From Nemophila menziesii (Eukaryota > Streptophyta > Magnoliopsida > Boraginales > Hydrophyllaceae), in the NCBI GenBank assembly GCA_029959085.1, contig JARWIR010000008.1, forward strand, positions 434,001-498,000: a DNA stretch of 64,000 nt. Reading direction: 5' to 3'. Positions 10,700 to 20,991 of this stretch are shown piece by piece. The notes beneath the pieces were generated by a model, which was not told the origin of the DNA, searched no databases, and saw only the letters and a list, made by a program, of their open reading frames with translations. Both the position numbers and the translations under genes were made by a program. Each line of letters starts with the position of its first letter. The stretch's first letter is position 1.

Positions 10700-11650
10700 A
10701 ATAAGTGTTTGGTAAACCACAAATGTCAACATCAATAAATGGTATAAATGTAGGATGATGGAAAAAAATATGGTAAAAAAATATCCCAACTAAAGTAAGA
10801 ATTTTTGTTTGGAGAGCATGCAATAATGATGTACTAACGGGAAAAAACATGGAAATAATAAAATGTGTGACAACATCAGAGTGCTCATGGTTCCATAATG
10901 GGAAAGAAACAGTTGAACATCTTTCATTGAAATCATGTATCGCGTGTCAAACTATTTGTGCAGGGTCAACACCAAAATCAAAATAAAAAGTCGTTTATAT
11001 TTTGTACATTGGAGGGTGGATTTTAAAGATGATATAGTCATAGGTGAGTGGAGGATGTCAATCTAGAATTATAACCGCTTACGTGCTAGTAATGATATGG
11101 TAGGAAAAATATGAAGAGTACCCATGATGGAACTGAGTTGAGTATGGATGATATCATCGTTACAACAAATGTCAATATTAACGAATTATTTGGAACATAA
11201 TGGTTTAACCGAATTCAGCCTCCCACATCGATAAACCTTCAGGTACATACTCTAGACGATGGAATCAACATACAAGTAGACATCGTGTTTACATGTGATG
11301 CGTCGTTTGAACAGACATATAACTGACAGGAAATTGGAATTGTACAAATTAACAAAAATAATGGAATCAGGATCGACCATTGTAAAACAGATTTATGCGA
11401 TCCAGACATATAAGGTGAAGCTCATGCAGTAATTGAGGCGGTAAAAATTTGCAAACAGTTTGAAACAAAGAGAAGACGTTTTTTCGGATAAGATTGAACT
11501 TATTCAAGTTATAAATTAAGTGTCAATTTCAAGTTGGAAGCTACAACCGATATTGAGGAAGATCATCTAACTGACAGACTTTGCTGGTCCTATCACTTCA
11601 AAGCATATTCCTCGGCATCTCAATCTCTGTACATACAAGCTCATGAAAAA
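10700..11650 (+). pseudogene. LINE ORF2 C-terminal relic (zf-RVT and RNase H-like), copy 1
   Basis: Plus-strand translation gives a zinc-binding reverse-transcriptase-associated signature (F-V-W-R-A-C ... C ... C-S-W-F-H ... E-H-L), followed ~300 bases on by an RNase H-like block with T-C-D-A-S-F and G-E-A-H-A-V-I-E-A. Several stops and frameshifts interrupt it, and the reverse transcriptase part is absent. It ends immediately before the LTR P start at 11666. Copy 2 is at 31440-32405. Confidence 0.7.
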
Positions 11651-11665
11651 ATTTAGCCACACGGC

Positions 11666-11711
11666 TGATGTCTCGTGTTTTTTGATATAATAATCGTATC
11701 ATGAGACATCA
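11666..11711 (+). repeat. 46 nt LTR-terminal inverted repeat, LTR P copy 1
   Basis: TGATGTCTCGTG opens the LTR and CATGAGACATCA closes the structure at base 46. An inner TGATA...TATCA pair can extend the stem. It belongs to a different LTR family from elements E, A, B and C, but the total length is the same. Confidence 0.85.
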
Positions 11712-12219
11712 TTTTAGGGGTTTTTAGGACTTATTTGAGGGATTATTCCGTAGAAATTTATGTTTTGCACTTTCTTGTCTAATTTCGGCTTTTATGTTAC
11801 TTTTAGAGATTTTGTCTGTAATTTGTATGCTAAGTGTGTTGATCTTAGGTTCTTGAATGTTAGGATACTACGAGACGATGATAAGAAGTCAAAAAATTAG
11901 ATCACCCATAGTCATGGTGTAAAAGGACCATTCGACCACTTTTAGAAAGTGAGTGCATCTGTCGGCCAAATTTGAAATGTGGATTGTTCGAGTTATTACG
12001 TAATATTGATGAAAATTTTGGAGAATCTCTTTCATATATAGATATAAAATGGAGGTAGAAGCGCGTAGGATTCGATGGTTTGTGATTCAGAAATGAAATG
12101 AAGAAGTTATGCAAATTGTCTTGCCGTAGTTCGAACTAGTTACCTCTTGAGTAAAACGTTTTTGCGTTGGCTTTGGTCACTCAAAAAAGTCCCAAAACAC
12201 ATAAATTGTTTTATGGACC

Positions 12220-12227
12220 TTTAAATA
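12220..12227 (+). promoter_or_regulatory. TATA-like box in LTR P
   Basis: TTTAAATA lies ~550 bases into the LTR, at a position comparable to the TATA box of the element E LTR, and is followed by the leader that carries the mini-hairpins. It is present in copy 2 as well. Confidence 0.45.
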
Positions 12228-12575
12228 CCCTAGATTAAGATTAAAAACAGGTCCTTAGTAATTCTCAAAGAAAAGAAGCTACTGGAGCAGAGAGAAGAAG
12301 AAGACATTAAGGGTTTCCACCATTGCCACACCATTCCAACCTCCGTATATTAGTAGTACTTAGCTTAATCTTTATTATTTTTTCGCTTAACATGATTCTA
12401 ACACTTTTATTCATTATTTTATCTTTTTCATTGTGAACTAAACTTTCTATTAACATGAGAAACGCTTAATGTATGAACCCTAAATTTTGGATTATGATGT
12501 TTATTGCGTTTTGAAATATTACTAACGAAACGAATTGATTATTTTGCATTAATTATTCGTATCAAGGTCTTCAGC

Positions 12576-12804
12576 CCTTACGAAGGCCAAGTAGTGGCTT
12601 GGGTATAGTAGTCTTGATTGTCGCACGGGAGGAGGATCTGATTATGGAAAATAATATATAATTGTCTGGTATGTTAGTGAACCGGGAGGTCATGACTAAC
12701 TAGATATTCATTTGCATGGGTGTCAATTGCGTCTGCATTCGTTGTAGAGTCACTCGGAAGAGGTCCTTATCGTTGTAGGACAGTTGCGTATCTACCCGGG
12801 AGGG
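12576..12804 (+). other. Mini-hairpin series in LTR P leader
   Basis: CCTT-ACG-AAGG (12576-12586), ACC-GGGA-GGT (12681-12690), CTC-GGAA-GAG (12753-12762) and CCC-GGGA-GGG (12795-12804). The last three have 3 bp stems of different sequence and GNRA loops. Copy 2 keeps pairing at the changed sites through U-G wobble (33420-33560). Confidence 0.55.
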
Positions 12805-13200
12805 ATTTAGGGATATTGTAGAGTCCCAACTAATAATAAAATACCAAGTCGCCCTTATATCAATAAATGTATAAATTCAGAACTAGTGAGGATTACCAGC
12901 GGCTCTCAAGCTATCTTCTCGCCTATATTTTTCGTATTTGCGATTCAAATTTTTGTTATTTTATCGTCATTAGTAGTTTAATTTCATTGCACTTTAGTCC
13001 TTTACTCGAAAAACAAAACAAATATCTTTTGCATTTTAATTAATAGCAACTCAACCCATCTACGCTTCTTTAATACATAAAAACTTTAACCTCTTAATCC
13101 TTGTGGAGAACGATAATTCCCTTACTTACCTTATTATTACTTATCAACAACCCGTACATTTGGAGGTAGTACCTCTCTCGTATGTTGATTTATATATTAC

Positions 13201-13522
13201 ACTATTGGGTACGACAACGACCATGGGAACAAGGATATCAATGATAAGTCCGGAAGCAAATTTTAATAAGATAAGAATCAATAAAATAGTTCTCAATTCG
13301 TAGAAAATTTTATTTTCTCCTCTCAAAAAATACCGACATCTCCATGAATAATTTTTGTTCTCTCATTGAAATGTATAATAGATACACTATAAGCTAATAT
13401 ATGCATTAGTTAGTTAATTTTTGTTGTTAATGTATTATATTATCTATAAAATATTTATTTTGAGAAAATATAAAAACTTATTATAAAAAATAAAGAAAAA
13501 GATTTTGTCTACTTCTTTCTTG
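13201..13522. other. AT-rich duplicated flank
   Basis: AT-rich sequence between the presumed end of LTR P and the duplication border, matching 33950-34270. I see no gene or element end in it. Confidence 0.4.
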
Positions 13523-13609
13523 AAAGCCTTCTGCCAAAAAAAAAAAAAAAAAAACCGGTCTTGTATGTTTTTATCTTTATTGTCCAAAAAAAAAAAAAAA
13601 AAGCCTTCT
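13523..13609 (+). mobile_element. Tiny poly(A) retroposed insert with 10 bp target duplication
   Basis: AAAGCCTTCT occurs at 13523-13532 and again at 13600-13609. The 67 bases between contain two long A-runs, the second directly before the right-hand repeat. That is the layout of a severely 5'-truncated poly(A) retroposon with its target-site duplication. It sits exactly at the right border of duplication copy 1. Confidence 0.6.
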
Positions 13610-13723
13610 TCTCATCACTTCCAAAATCATTTGCATTCTCGTCTTCGTTTATTCTCTTTTTTCTTTTTTCTTTTTTTTGTCAATAATGTTTTTTTTTTTT
13701 GTCAACTAATAATTTTCTCATTC

Positions 13724-13732
13724 TATATATAA
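13724..13732 (+). promoter_or_regulatory. Candidate TATA box of the ZF-HD gene
   Basis: TATATATAA follows a CT-rich tract and lies ~35 bases before the ATG, so the implied 5' leader would be very short. A start further upstream is also possible. Confidence 0.4.
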
Positions 13733-13765
13733 TTTAGAAAGACAAAAAAGAGGCTTAACCACAAA

Positions 13766-14429
13766 ATGCACACATCCATCACCCCCACCGGATCTCCTGA
13801 TTCAGAATCTGATACACCACAGCGGATCTACCAGTACTACGCCCAGCAACCACCACCTATGGTGGCGACTTACAAAGAGTGTCTCAAAAATCATGCTGCC
13901 GTTATAGGCGGCCATGCTTTAGATGGGTGTGGAGAGTTCTTAGCTACCGCCACTGCCAACCCAACTGACCCCAATTCTATGATTTGCGCCGCATGTGGCT
14001 GCCACCGCAACTTCCACCGTCGTTGCAACATCCCTTCTCTTGAATTTCATCACCGCTCTGTTGCACCACCTGAAACATTTTCTTTACCACCACCACCAAC
14101 CAACCAACCAACCTCTATGGCAACACCAGTCACCACCGCACCAAGTGGCAAGAAACGGTCCAGGGTAAAGTTTACTCACGTGCAGAAAGAAAAAATAAGT
14201 GGAAATTGCAAAAAACTGATGTAGCTTTGGTTGAGGACTTTGTGATAAGATTGGTGTTAGTAGGGAAGTTCTTAAGGTTTGGATGAATAATAATAAGAGC
14301 AAGAACGATATCAATGTTATGCCTTATACTAACAACAACGGCAGCATGGAAATTGAAGGTGTTAATAATAGCTGTGAGAACATGAATGGTGATGAAATCA
14401 TGAATGGCAGTAGCATTTGGTCAAGCTGA
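13766..14429 (+). pseudogene. ZF-HD (zinc finger-homeodomain) gene with broken homeodomain
   Basis: ZF-HD proteins are plant transcription factors that dimerise through an N-terminal zinc finger and bind DNA with a C-terminal homeodomain. The first 152 codons (13766-14224) are open. The ZF dimerisation domain is intact (residues ~35-86: [34 protein letters not shown]), followed by a Pro/Thr-rich linker and a basic KKRSRVKFT start of the homeodomain. An internal deletion of some 20-30 bases in helix 1 shifts the frame to TAG at 14222. The remaining homeodomain, including the helix 3 motif V-L-K-V-W-M-N-N-N, persists to 14429 in another frame, with a further one-base loss near 14241. The predicted product resembles a mini zinc finger (MIF) protein, which lacks a homeodomain. 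The gene is either a decaying ZHD gene or a MIF-like truncation. Confidence 0.9.
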
Positions 14430-14511
14430 GAATAATGGTGATGCTCGTGTGATCTGGATGTATTTACCATTCAACTTCTGTACTTTTAGTTTCTGTTCCC
14501 GATCCTGTTGT

Positions 14512-14538
14512 AATAAAAGTATTGCACCTATTAATAAA
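14512..14538 (+). terminator. Candidate polyadenylation signals of the ZF-HD gene
   Basis: AATAAA at 14512-14517 and again at 14533-14538, 80-110 bases after the ancestral stop codon. They suit a plant near-upstream element. No cleavage site can be fixed from the sequence. Confidence 0.5.
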
Positions 14539-14544
14539 AAACCA

Positions 14545-16700
14545 TGATGGTAATCGAGTGTGTAAAATGATGTATGAAGTATGAAGGATCAAAATGGTTT
14601 GTATGAATTCTGTAATTTAATCTTATTTCAAACATTTTTTTTTATTAAACTAATATTCAAATTACATTTTTTTTTTCTTTATAGAAGTATAAATCTAACC
14701 TTGCTTAATATTCTCAGGCGATTTATATATTTTTCGTTGAACAATCTTACTCTATCACATAGTTAGATAGTGTATTAATTTTATTACTAATTTGTTTTAT
14801 TTTGAACTTGTGTATTGGTTGCTAATTTTGTTATCTTAACTTTAAGATTGTACATATTGATAAAATAAGTATACACATTTGATTTGGGTGGTTAAATAGT
14901 ATGTGTTATTTGAATTGTTTATGTGAAGTGGGTGGGACTTTTTGGTTGTTATTATTCATTGTTGAGATGTATCTCTGAGGTTAATAGAATTTTCTGGTAA
15001 ATAAAACAAGTTGAAATGCGTCATTAATTAAAGATAAATTTACAATATTTTTATTCTATATTTGATTAGATAATAAAACGGCAATAGCTGGTTTTGCATG
15101 TAATTCACAAGGTAACAAATAAGTTCATTTGTTTGCAAGTGAAAACTTTCGTTGTATGATCGTAATTATCACGAGGTAGTACCGTCATCTCGTTTGAAAG
15201 CATATTAACTTCTTGGTCGTATTCTATTAGACTGAAACGACCACGTTATCTCATTTTGTGAGATTATTGAGTCATCAATATTGGTGTTTTTGATGTCAGC
15301 TCGATGAGTGTGAAGAATTTATGGGGGTGATATTGACAAGGTTGGTTAAGATTCTTTCTTTTGGATTGTGTGTGAATAAATATTTATTTGGATTTTTTTA
15401 AGGTTGTTGAATCTTCTTGAATGTCCGATTCTCATGGTGGGTTTGTATATTATAGCTCTGCCTAGATTCATGGCAGGGGCTATTTAGCCTTGTCTAGAAT
15501 TCTTTCTTGAATTGGTCTCCTCGTGTGTATAGTTAGAGCAGAGAAAAATAATGTAAACCCGAATATTAATCCAAACTCGGTTAAAAACCAAACTGGAAAA
15601 AAGCTTTTAAAATTTTACTAAATTTATGGATCGGTCCAAATAAAACAATACCCAACTCGTTTAAACATAGGTCGGATTAACATTTGGTCCACGAGATCCT
15701 ATTCAACCCGGCAACCCGGTTATTTATTAATAGCCAACTTTTGATATAGTTTACTCTTCCCATTTTGATGTGGGAGAGCTAATATTCACATTTTGAGTTG
15801 TTTGCCCAAGTTTCTCGCACAACTCGGCAATCATGCCCAAGATTTTCGCACGTCTAGTCCTATTTTTTTGCACGTTGCACACCATTTCCCAATTTTCTCG
15901 CAAAAGTTGCACGCCTCATTACTCTACACCACTTTTATCCTACTTCGAAAATTTACACTACTTTTTGAGAGATTTGCCTATAAATACAAAGTCTCCCTCT
16001 CCCTTATTCTTGTGCCTAAACACCTAGGGTTAGTAAAAATTATTATTTCACCCTAATAATTTGTTTTTTATATTCTTTTAGAGGGTTAATATTTATTTTT
16101 TGACCCTTAAAAGTTAACTTTTTTCTTTTCAACGGAGGATTAATAATATTTGTTATTTGATCCTCTTAAAGTTATGTTTGTTCTTTTTTTACCAACATTG
16201 TTGGTTGAACTAAGTTATTATATTTGGCCTTTAATTTGGTCGAACTTATGAGTTAAATTTTTTTAATTTTGGGACGAATCCGATTTTAACCCGTGCGGTG
16301 GGGTTACAATATAAAAACAGGGTTATAATCCTTAAAAGATGAACCCGGTTTATGCAATAACAAGGTTGGAAATAACCTCAACCCAGAGTTAACCCTGTTT
16401 TTGCTCTACCCTATATATAATAATGGAAATTTCGCACTGTAAGTTTTAGACTTTGTGATACTATAATGTAATGTATAGAAGTTTCTTTAACATTTTGTTA
16501 GGACTCTGCATTGAGGTTTACTATTTTTATTACTGGCTTTCTTTCTTTGTTCATCAACATAAATTATTCATTAAGTGTATCACCAATGCCTAAGACAAAT
16601 GTTAAGTAATCGAGAATGTGGAATAATCTCTATTTGATGCACTAGCTTTACCATAAACCCCAAATATTCTGGCCACACCTTTTGGGCAATAAGACAGGGG
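14545..16700. other. AT-rich intergenic stretch
   Basis: No recognisable gene. A TATAAATA at 15979-15986 is preceded by TGTGGGAGAGC-type sequence and followed by a CT-rich run and ACCTAGGGTTAG, which could be the promoter part of an old LTR or TRIM. Clear element ends were not found. The two 60-90 codon ORFs near 15793-16056 are unsupported. Confidence 0.35.
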
Positions 16701-16704
16701 GACA

Positions 16705-16988
16705 AGATACACCACAAACAAACCAGTCGGGTTAGCTTAACTAGCGAGAGTCTTGCTATTTATTCAACACTTAAAGGAGAAGGGGAGGTCCATGTTCGAA
16801 TCCCCTCCTTAACGGGTGTGAAGTGAGAGGTACGAGGCTCGAACCCCTCACTAAACACGGGTGACCTAGTTTTGATTTACTTGGGAATATACATGGGGAG
16901 ACGTGTATATCCCCGTGGGATTAATCGTGGTATGTGCAGGCAAGCCTGGATCACCGACGTACCAAAAAAAAAAGATACAACACAAACA
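16705..16988 (+). mobile_element. tRNA-derived SINE with 16 bp target-site duplication
   Basis: The target duplication AGATACAMCACAAACA occurs at 16705-16720 and 16973-16988 with one mismatch. The 252 bp insert has an A-box-like GTTAGCTTAACTAG near its start and a B box GTTCGAATCCC at 16794-16804, as in RNA polymerase III promoters of tRNA-related SINEs. It ends in a short A-run. The body contains a second GGCTCGAACCCC segment near 16840. It has no coding capacity. Confidence 0.85.
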
Positions 16989-18244
16989 TTTTAAATTGTC
17001 TTTCACCTGCATCAAATATGTATACAGTTTTTAAAGGTCATTAGAAAATTTATTAACGTCTAACCGTTTACTACGTTATGGGGAAGATAAGTCAAGTGTC
17101 TTCGGCATAGTATAAATAGACAAACACAGTACATCATCAATGTAACTAATATATACTCATTCATTCTTTAATACTTAATAAATATTTCTATTTAGTGTCC
17201 TCCTTCAGGTCATTCATGAAAGACTCCTTACAAGAATACTCTAGTAACTTGAGACCCTGAATACTAATCTTATTTATGCTCGCAGGGGTGCTAAAACTAG
17301 TGTGTGTTTTTAGTAAAAATAACATATGTGCAAAGATTCTTCCAAATGTCAAAAAAAGGTCTTCCGTAGATGAATTTTTGAAGTATGTTATGTTAACTAT
17401 AACTTGACACGAGTTTGTTGAAGTCATGGTTTCCTAGTTGACTCATGAAGTTACAAACATTAATACATCTACTTGCAAGCCAGTGGTTTGTGGAATGCAA
17501 TGAAGACTATCCCTACAAGTTATGTCACATAGAAAGAAGTATATATCACTCGAGAAGTAAAGTTGTTAATAGTTCTAGTGGAAGAACAACTTATATTCCT
17601 ATATTACAACTATGAAATAACTCACCATGAGGATTTAAAATAATATGTATGTTCGCATCAATCAGTTTAGTTCCGAGTGACACATAAATCAAGACACATC
17701 TTTTTTTTTTAACAATCCCTTTCTGGATATTAAGGTTACAAGCTAGCATAGTGATCTTAAATAATGCAACACCCATTTAGATGGGGAATAACATGCCAAC
17801 AAATGGACGAGGAAGTCCTTATTTTAATGTGTGTTAAATAATATGATGCATACTCTAACATACCAACAATGTAAAAAATATATAAATAAAAGGGTTACTT
17901 ACATATAAGATTAACAACCCAGTTTTCTAGCTAAACAAATCCATATCAACCATATGAGTATATGACTAACGTGCCCTTTGTCATATTAATCAAAACTAAA
18001 AGCTTGATAATTAAAATTCACTTTCCAGGCAATCCATAAGTATGTATGCTTTATTTAAAAATAATCATTCCATAACATTTCCTATTCCATCGCGAAGAAT
18101 CAAGTCGCTTCCTTGAATCATTTAGAAAAACATCACAAACCCACTCAAACCAGAAAGGTTTGAAGCCATAACTAAATTTTTATTTGCATAAAACAAAAAA
18201 CGAATTGCTAGAAATCAAGGAAGACGAAAATCGTAAGTGAAAAG
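16989..18244. other. AT-rich intergenic stretch
   Basis: I see no gene or element here. ORFs at 17188-17427 and 17591-17776 (minus) have no recognisable domain. A TATAAATA near 17113 has no obvious gene behind it. Confidence 0.35.
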
Positions 18245-18495
18245 TAGTGGGTTGTCAGCACAAAAAACGGTGGGACATCTAGACATAATTATGAGTTGCA
18301 GGGGTATCAATGGGTTGTAAGTGGATTAAAAATGGGTTGTCTAAACAAACATGGTGGGTTGATGACGCATAAAGCGATGAGTTATCTACATATTGCTAAT
18401 ACAAATCTAATGGGATGTCTACATAATTTGGTTGGCTGAAAATGAAAAAGTAATGGGCTATATGACCAAAACAACGAGTTATCGATAATGAATAT
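18245..18495 (+). repeat. Degenerate minisatellite with GGGTTGTCTA-like core
   Basis: About eight to eleven loose repetitions of a 22-35 bp unit built around (A)TGGGTTGTCTACATAA, with many substitutions (GGGTTGTCA, GGGACATCTA, GAGTTATCTAC, GGGATGTCTAC). The phase is irregular. It lies just outside the element Y 3' end. Confidence 0.5.
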
Positions 18496-18568
18496 AATAG
18501 TCAAAGAAACATGTATATGTAACAAAACACATATTTATTCAAAAACTCATAAAAAAAGTCAAAAAAAT

Positions 18569-18588
18569 GAGTCGTGTCCCCATGACTC
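18569..18588 (-). other. GNRA-capped hairpin of element Y
   Basis: GAGTCGTG-TCCC-CATGACTC, the same structure as at 3310-3329 with one base change in an arm. The sense-strand loop is GGGA. Confidence 0.7.
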
Positions 18589-18659
18589 GAAAAAGACTCA
18601 ATAAAGAAATAAAAAACGAGTAAATATTGCATATACAGAAATGGTAAGGAAGAAAGATA

Positions 18660-19956
18660 ATATACTCTCGGGGCTATTGCCTCGCATTGTCAACATCCAG
18701 ATAGGATTTTGTGGATCTTTCGAGACGTCGCGCTTTAATTGGTCCAGAAGTGTCATGATGTGCACTTGATTAGCTTTGATTCATGACACATCATCGGCCA
18801 AGAAGGTTTGAGTTGCTTCAACTTTATTCAATCGCTCATCTACCCTTTCTCGCCAAATAGGATCCACTTCTTTTGATTCTCTCTCACGAGAAATATCTTC
18901 TTGTGGAGGCTTCTTAAATCTTGCTTCTCTTAAGATTGTCCTGGTCCATACATTGTTGATATTGTTACTTACTTTATACATCAATTTATCTTCTTCACCC
19001 CGAATCACATTCCCTTTTTGTACAAGGCACGATATCATAGTTGGACATTCACATTAAATAATGAAAGTGGAGAGACCAAAAATCACGTTACCTCCTCAAA
19101 GATAAACGGTTCCATATCTACTTCTTCCCCTCGTAAAACACAATTCGAAAAGATGGTGTTTCTCTTAGTTACATCCAAAGTTTGCGTGTTTCCAAAGGCA
19201 TTTGGTGTGATAAAATTGTGCCAAATTCTTGTATCAGGTTGGAGATATTTGTAAGGCGAAAGTGCCTTCAATTCTCCCTTGTATGATTGAACTTTTTCTT
19301 CATCTGATACATGCTCAAAAGGTTGGTTTCAATAAAAAGTCTTGATATTTTCCACCGCTTATCGATACTTGCCTGGTCCAACCAATTTCTTGAATTGGAA
19401 GTGGTTTCTTATCTCTTCAACTTTAAAAGGAACTAACTTTCCTCTAAATGGAACACGAGCTAAATAGACCTAATAGAACTCGAAAACTAACTCCATACAT
19501 AAACTTGAATGTCTCATCATGAATGTAGTCCAACCCAATATCTCTCCCATCTCCAAAAATCTCTTGTAATCACCTTCTCCAACTTTTTTTTTCAAATATT
19601 CTGTCATGAGCAAAAGGTACGTCCGGTAAATGAATTTTTGTGGAAGCTAACAAGGCCTTGGAAGCTTCATTCATCACGGGTATAAGAATATCGATTTGTA
19701 GAGGTTGTGGTGTCTTTTCCTTGAAATTTGTATTTATTTTGCTCTTTGATTTAAACATAGCCGACTTTTCTCTACTTTCTTGACATGTTTTACCCTTTTT
19801 CTTTATACTCGAACTTGAACCTTTCTCAATCGTTTTCTTGTCAATAGTAACCAATACCTTACTTTGGTTCTTCTTCATCTCCCAAACAGTGGATAATGTT
19901 TCTATTCTTTTTGTCATCTCAATTGACCTCCAACTCAAAGCTTTGAACACTTTCAA
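18660..19956 (-). pseudogene. Element Y 3' ORF, putative plant transposon protein type
   Basis: Read on the minus strand from about 19956. A Lys/Ser-rich N-terminus is followed by a region resembling the 'putative plant transposon protein' domain found in Athila-related elements: V-P-F-R-G-K-L-V-P-F, L-Q-P-D-T-R-I-W-H-N-F-I-T-P-N, V-T-K-R-N-T-I-F, G-E-E-V-D-M. It ends with E-R-L-N-K-V-E-A-T-Q and an acidic tail. Frameshifts and stops (near 19038, 19083 and 19570) break it. A related relic is at 42400-43270. Its function is unknown. Confidence 0.65.
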
Positions 19957-20324
19957 TATTTTTACTCCTTGATTTTGGGTTGAACAAGTTTTTTGGGTTA
20001 GGAAAGGTGTAAGGATGATGAAAATCTATGTGGGTATGATGAAGTCTTGGTTGATTGGTATGGGTTTAAGAAATTGTTGGATAAGATTTGGAAATATTGG
20101 CTTTTGATTCTCAAATTCGAGGTGTTTTGATTTGATTTGGGTGGTTGAATTTTCTATATAATTATGTAGGGAAGGATTTTGATTTAAATTTATGGTGATT
20201 GGGGAGTGTTTTGATATGAGGTAAAGGTTTGTAGAAGCTTTAATAGAGTTAGGAAGCTTTGGGGAAGAAAGAGAGGCTTAAGGTTTAGAATTGTAGGTAT
20301 AAGCTAACCTCTCTTTTATTCCTT

Positions 20325-20765
20325 TTTCTGGAGGCGTCGTGCGGAGCACCGCAGGTGAGGTGCGGTGTACCGCAACAAGTTTATGTTTCCCCCTATGAAA
20401 CGAACCCTGATTTCCTTACCGTTTCCACGGTTTTTGGAGTGGTGCGGTGCATCGCGAGTACGTTGTGGTGTAGCGCAAATGCCTTCTAACTTGGACCGTG
20501 TCACGGTTCTGCGCAAGTGACGACACGGTTCTTATTTTAGTTCTTGAAAATGGACCAGATTCTTGGACCGTGTTGACTATTTGCTTCATGCGGTGCACCC
20601 TGGCACCCATGCAATATACCGTACGAGCGCTATAGATGACACCGTGGCACGGTTTTGCTTGAGTGTCGACACATAATTTTTTTTTATTTGCCTCCCACGT
20701 GACCCTGATTCATTGACCGTCGTGACCCTTTTTGGGGTGCAGTGCACCGCAAGGCACATATGTTT
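20325..20765 (-). repeat. Palindrome-rich repeat in element Y 3' region
   Basis: Four occurrences of a GCGGTGCACCGC-like palindrome (GTGCGGTGTACCGC, GTGCGGTGCATCGC, TGCGGTGCACC, GTGCAGTGCACCGC) alternate with ACCGTG/CACGGT blocks and GACACGG strings. The layout matches the block at 4233-4560, but the palindrome differs. Confidence 0.65.
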
Positions 20766-20991
20766 TTTGCCATTTTTTCTCGCTTCTTCTCCGAACTTAA
20801 TTTCTTAAGTACCTATACATAAAAAATACTAATACCTTCCTCGATACTGCAATATCTACTAAAAACAACTAATCTAAACATAAACTAAAGATATAAAAAC
20901 ATAAAAAAATTGTGGGATGTCTCCTAGACAGCATTTTTGTTCAACGTCATCCAAAGTTAGACGCGTTACTCTATCAGTTTTTTTATATATA

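Larger units (their letters stand above)
11666..13200 (+). mobile_element. LTR P, plus strand, copy 1
   Basis: It starts TGATGTCTC..., with the same 46 nt inverted repeat as the minus-strand LTRs, then ATTTTAGGGG. It continues through a TATA-like box (12220-12227) and a leader with GNRA-capped mini-hairpins to a segment resembling LTR 3' ends (GTGGAGAACGA ... TATTATTACTT ... ACAACCCGTACA). The exact 3' end is uncertain because no primer-binding site follows, so it may be a solo or truncated LTR. Copy 2 is at 32413-33950. Confidence 0.65.
1..13532. repeat. Direct ~13.5 kb duplication, copy 1
   Basis: This segment recurs in the same orientation at 20770-34280. The match begins at the first base of the window, so the repeat may extend further left. 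It ends at the sequence AAAGCCTTCT (13523-13532). Both copies contain the same nested series of elements in the same order, so the duplication happened after those insertions. The coordinate offset changes by only about 21 bases over the whole length. Identity looks high by eye (roughly 95% or more), but it was not computed. A ZF-HD gene lies just beyond the right border of this copy. Confidence 0.95.

Noticed and set aside
13505..13732. 75-codon ORF rich in Lys, Ser and Phe upstream of the ZF-HD gene
   Set aside because: Generated by A-runs and a CT-rich promoter tract; low complexity only.
14545..16700. A gene behind the TATAAATA at 15979
   Set aside because: No splice-consistent coding sequence follows. 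The ORFs are short and unsupported, so it may be an old LTR promoter.
16721..16972. Functional tRNA gene
   Set aside because: A- and B-box-like sequences are present, but there is no cloverleaf or anticodon arm. The 3' A-run and 16 bp target duplication identify a SINE.
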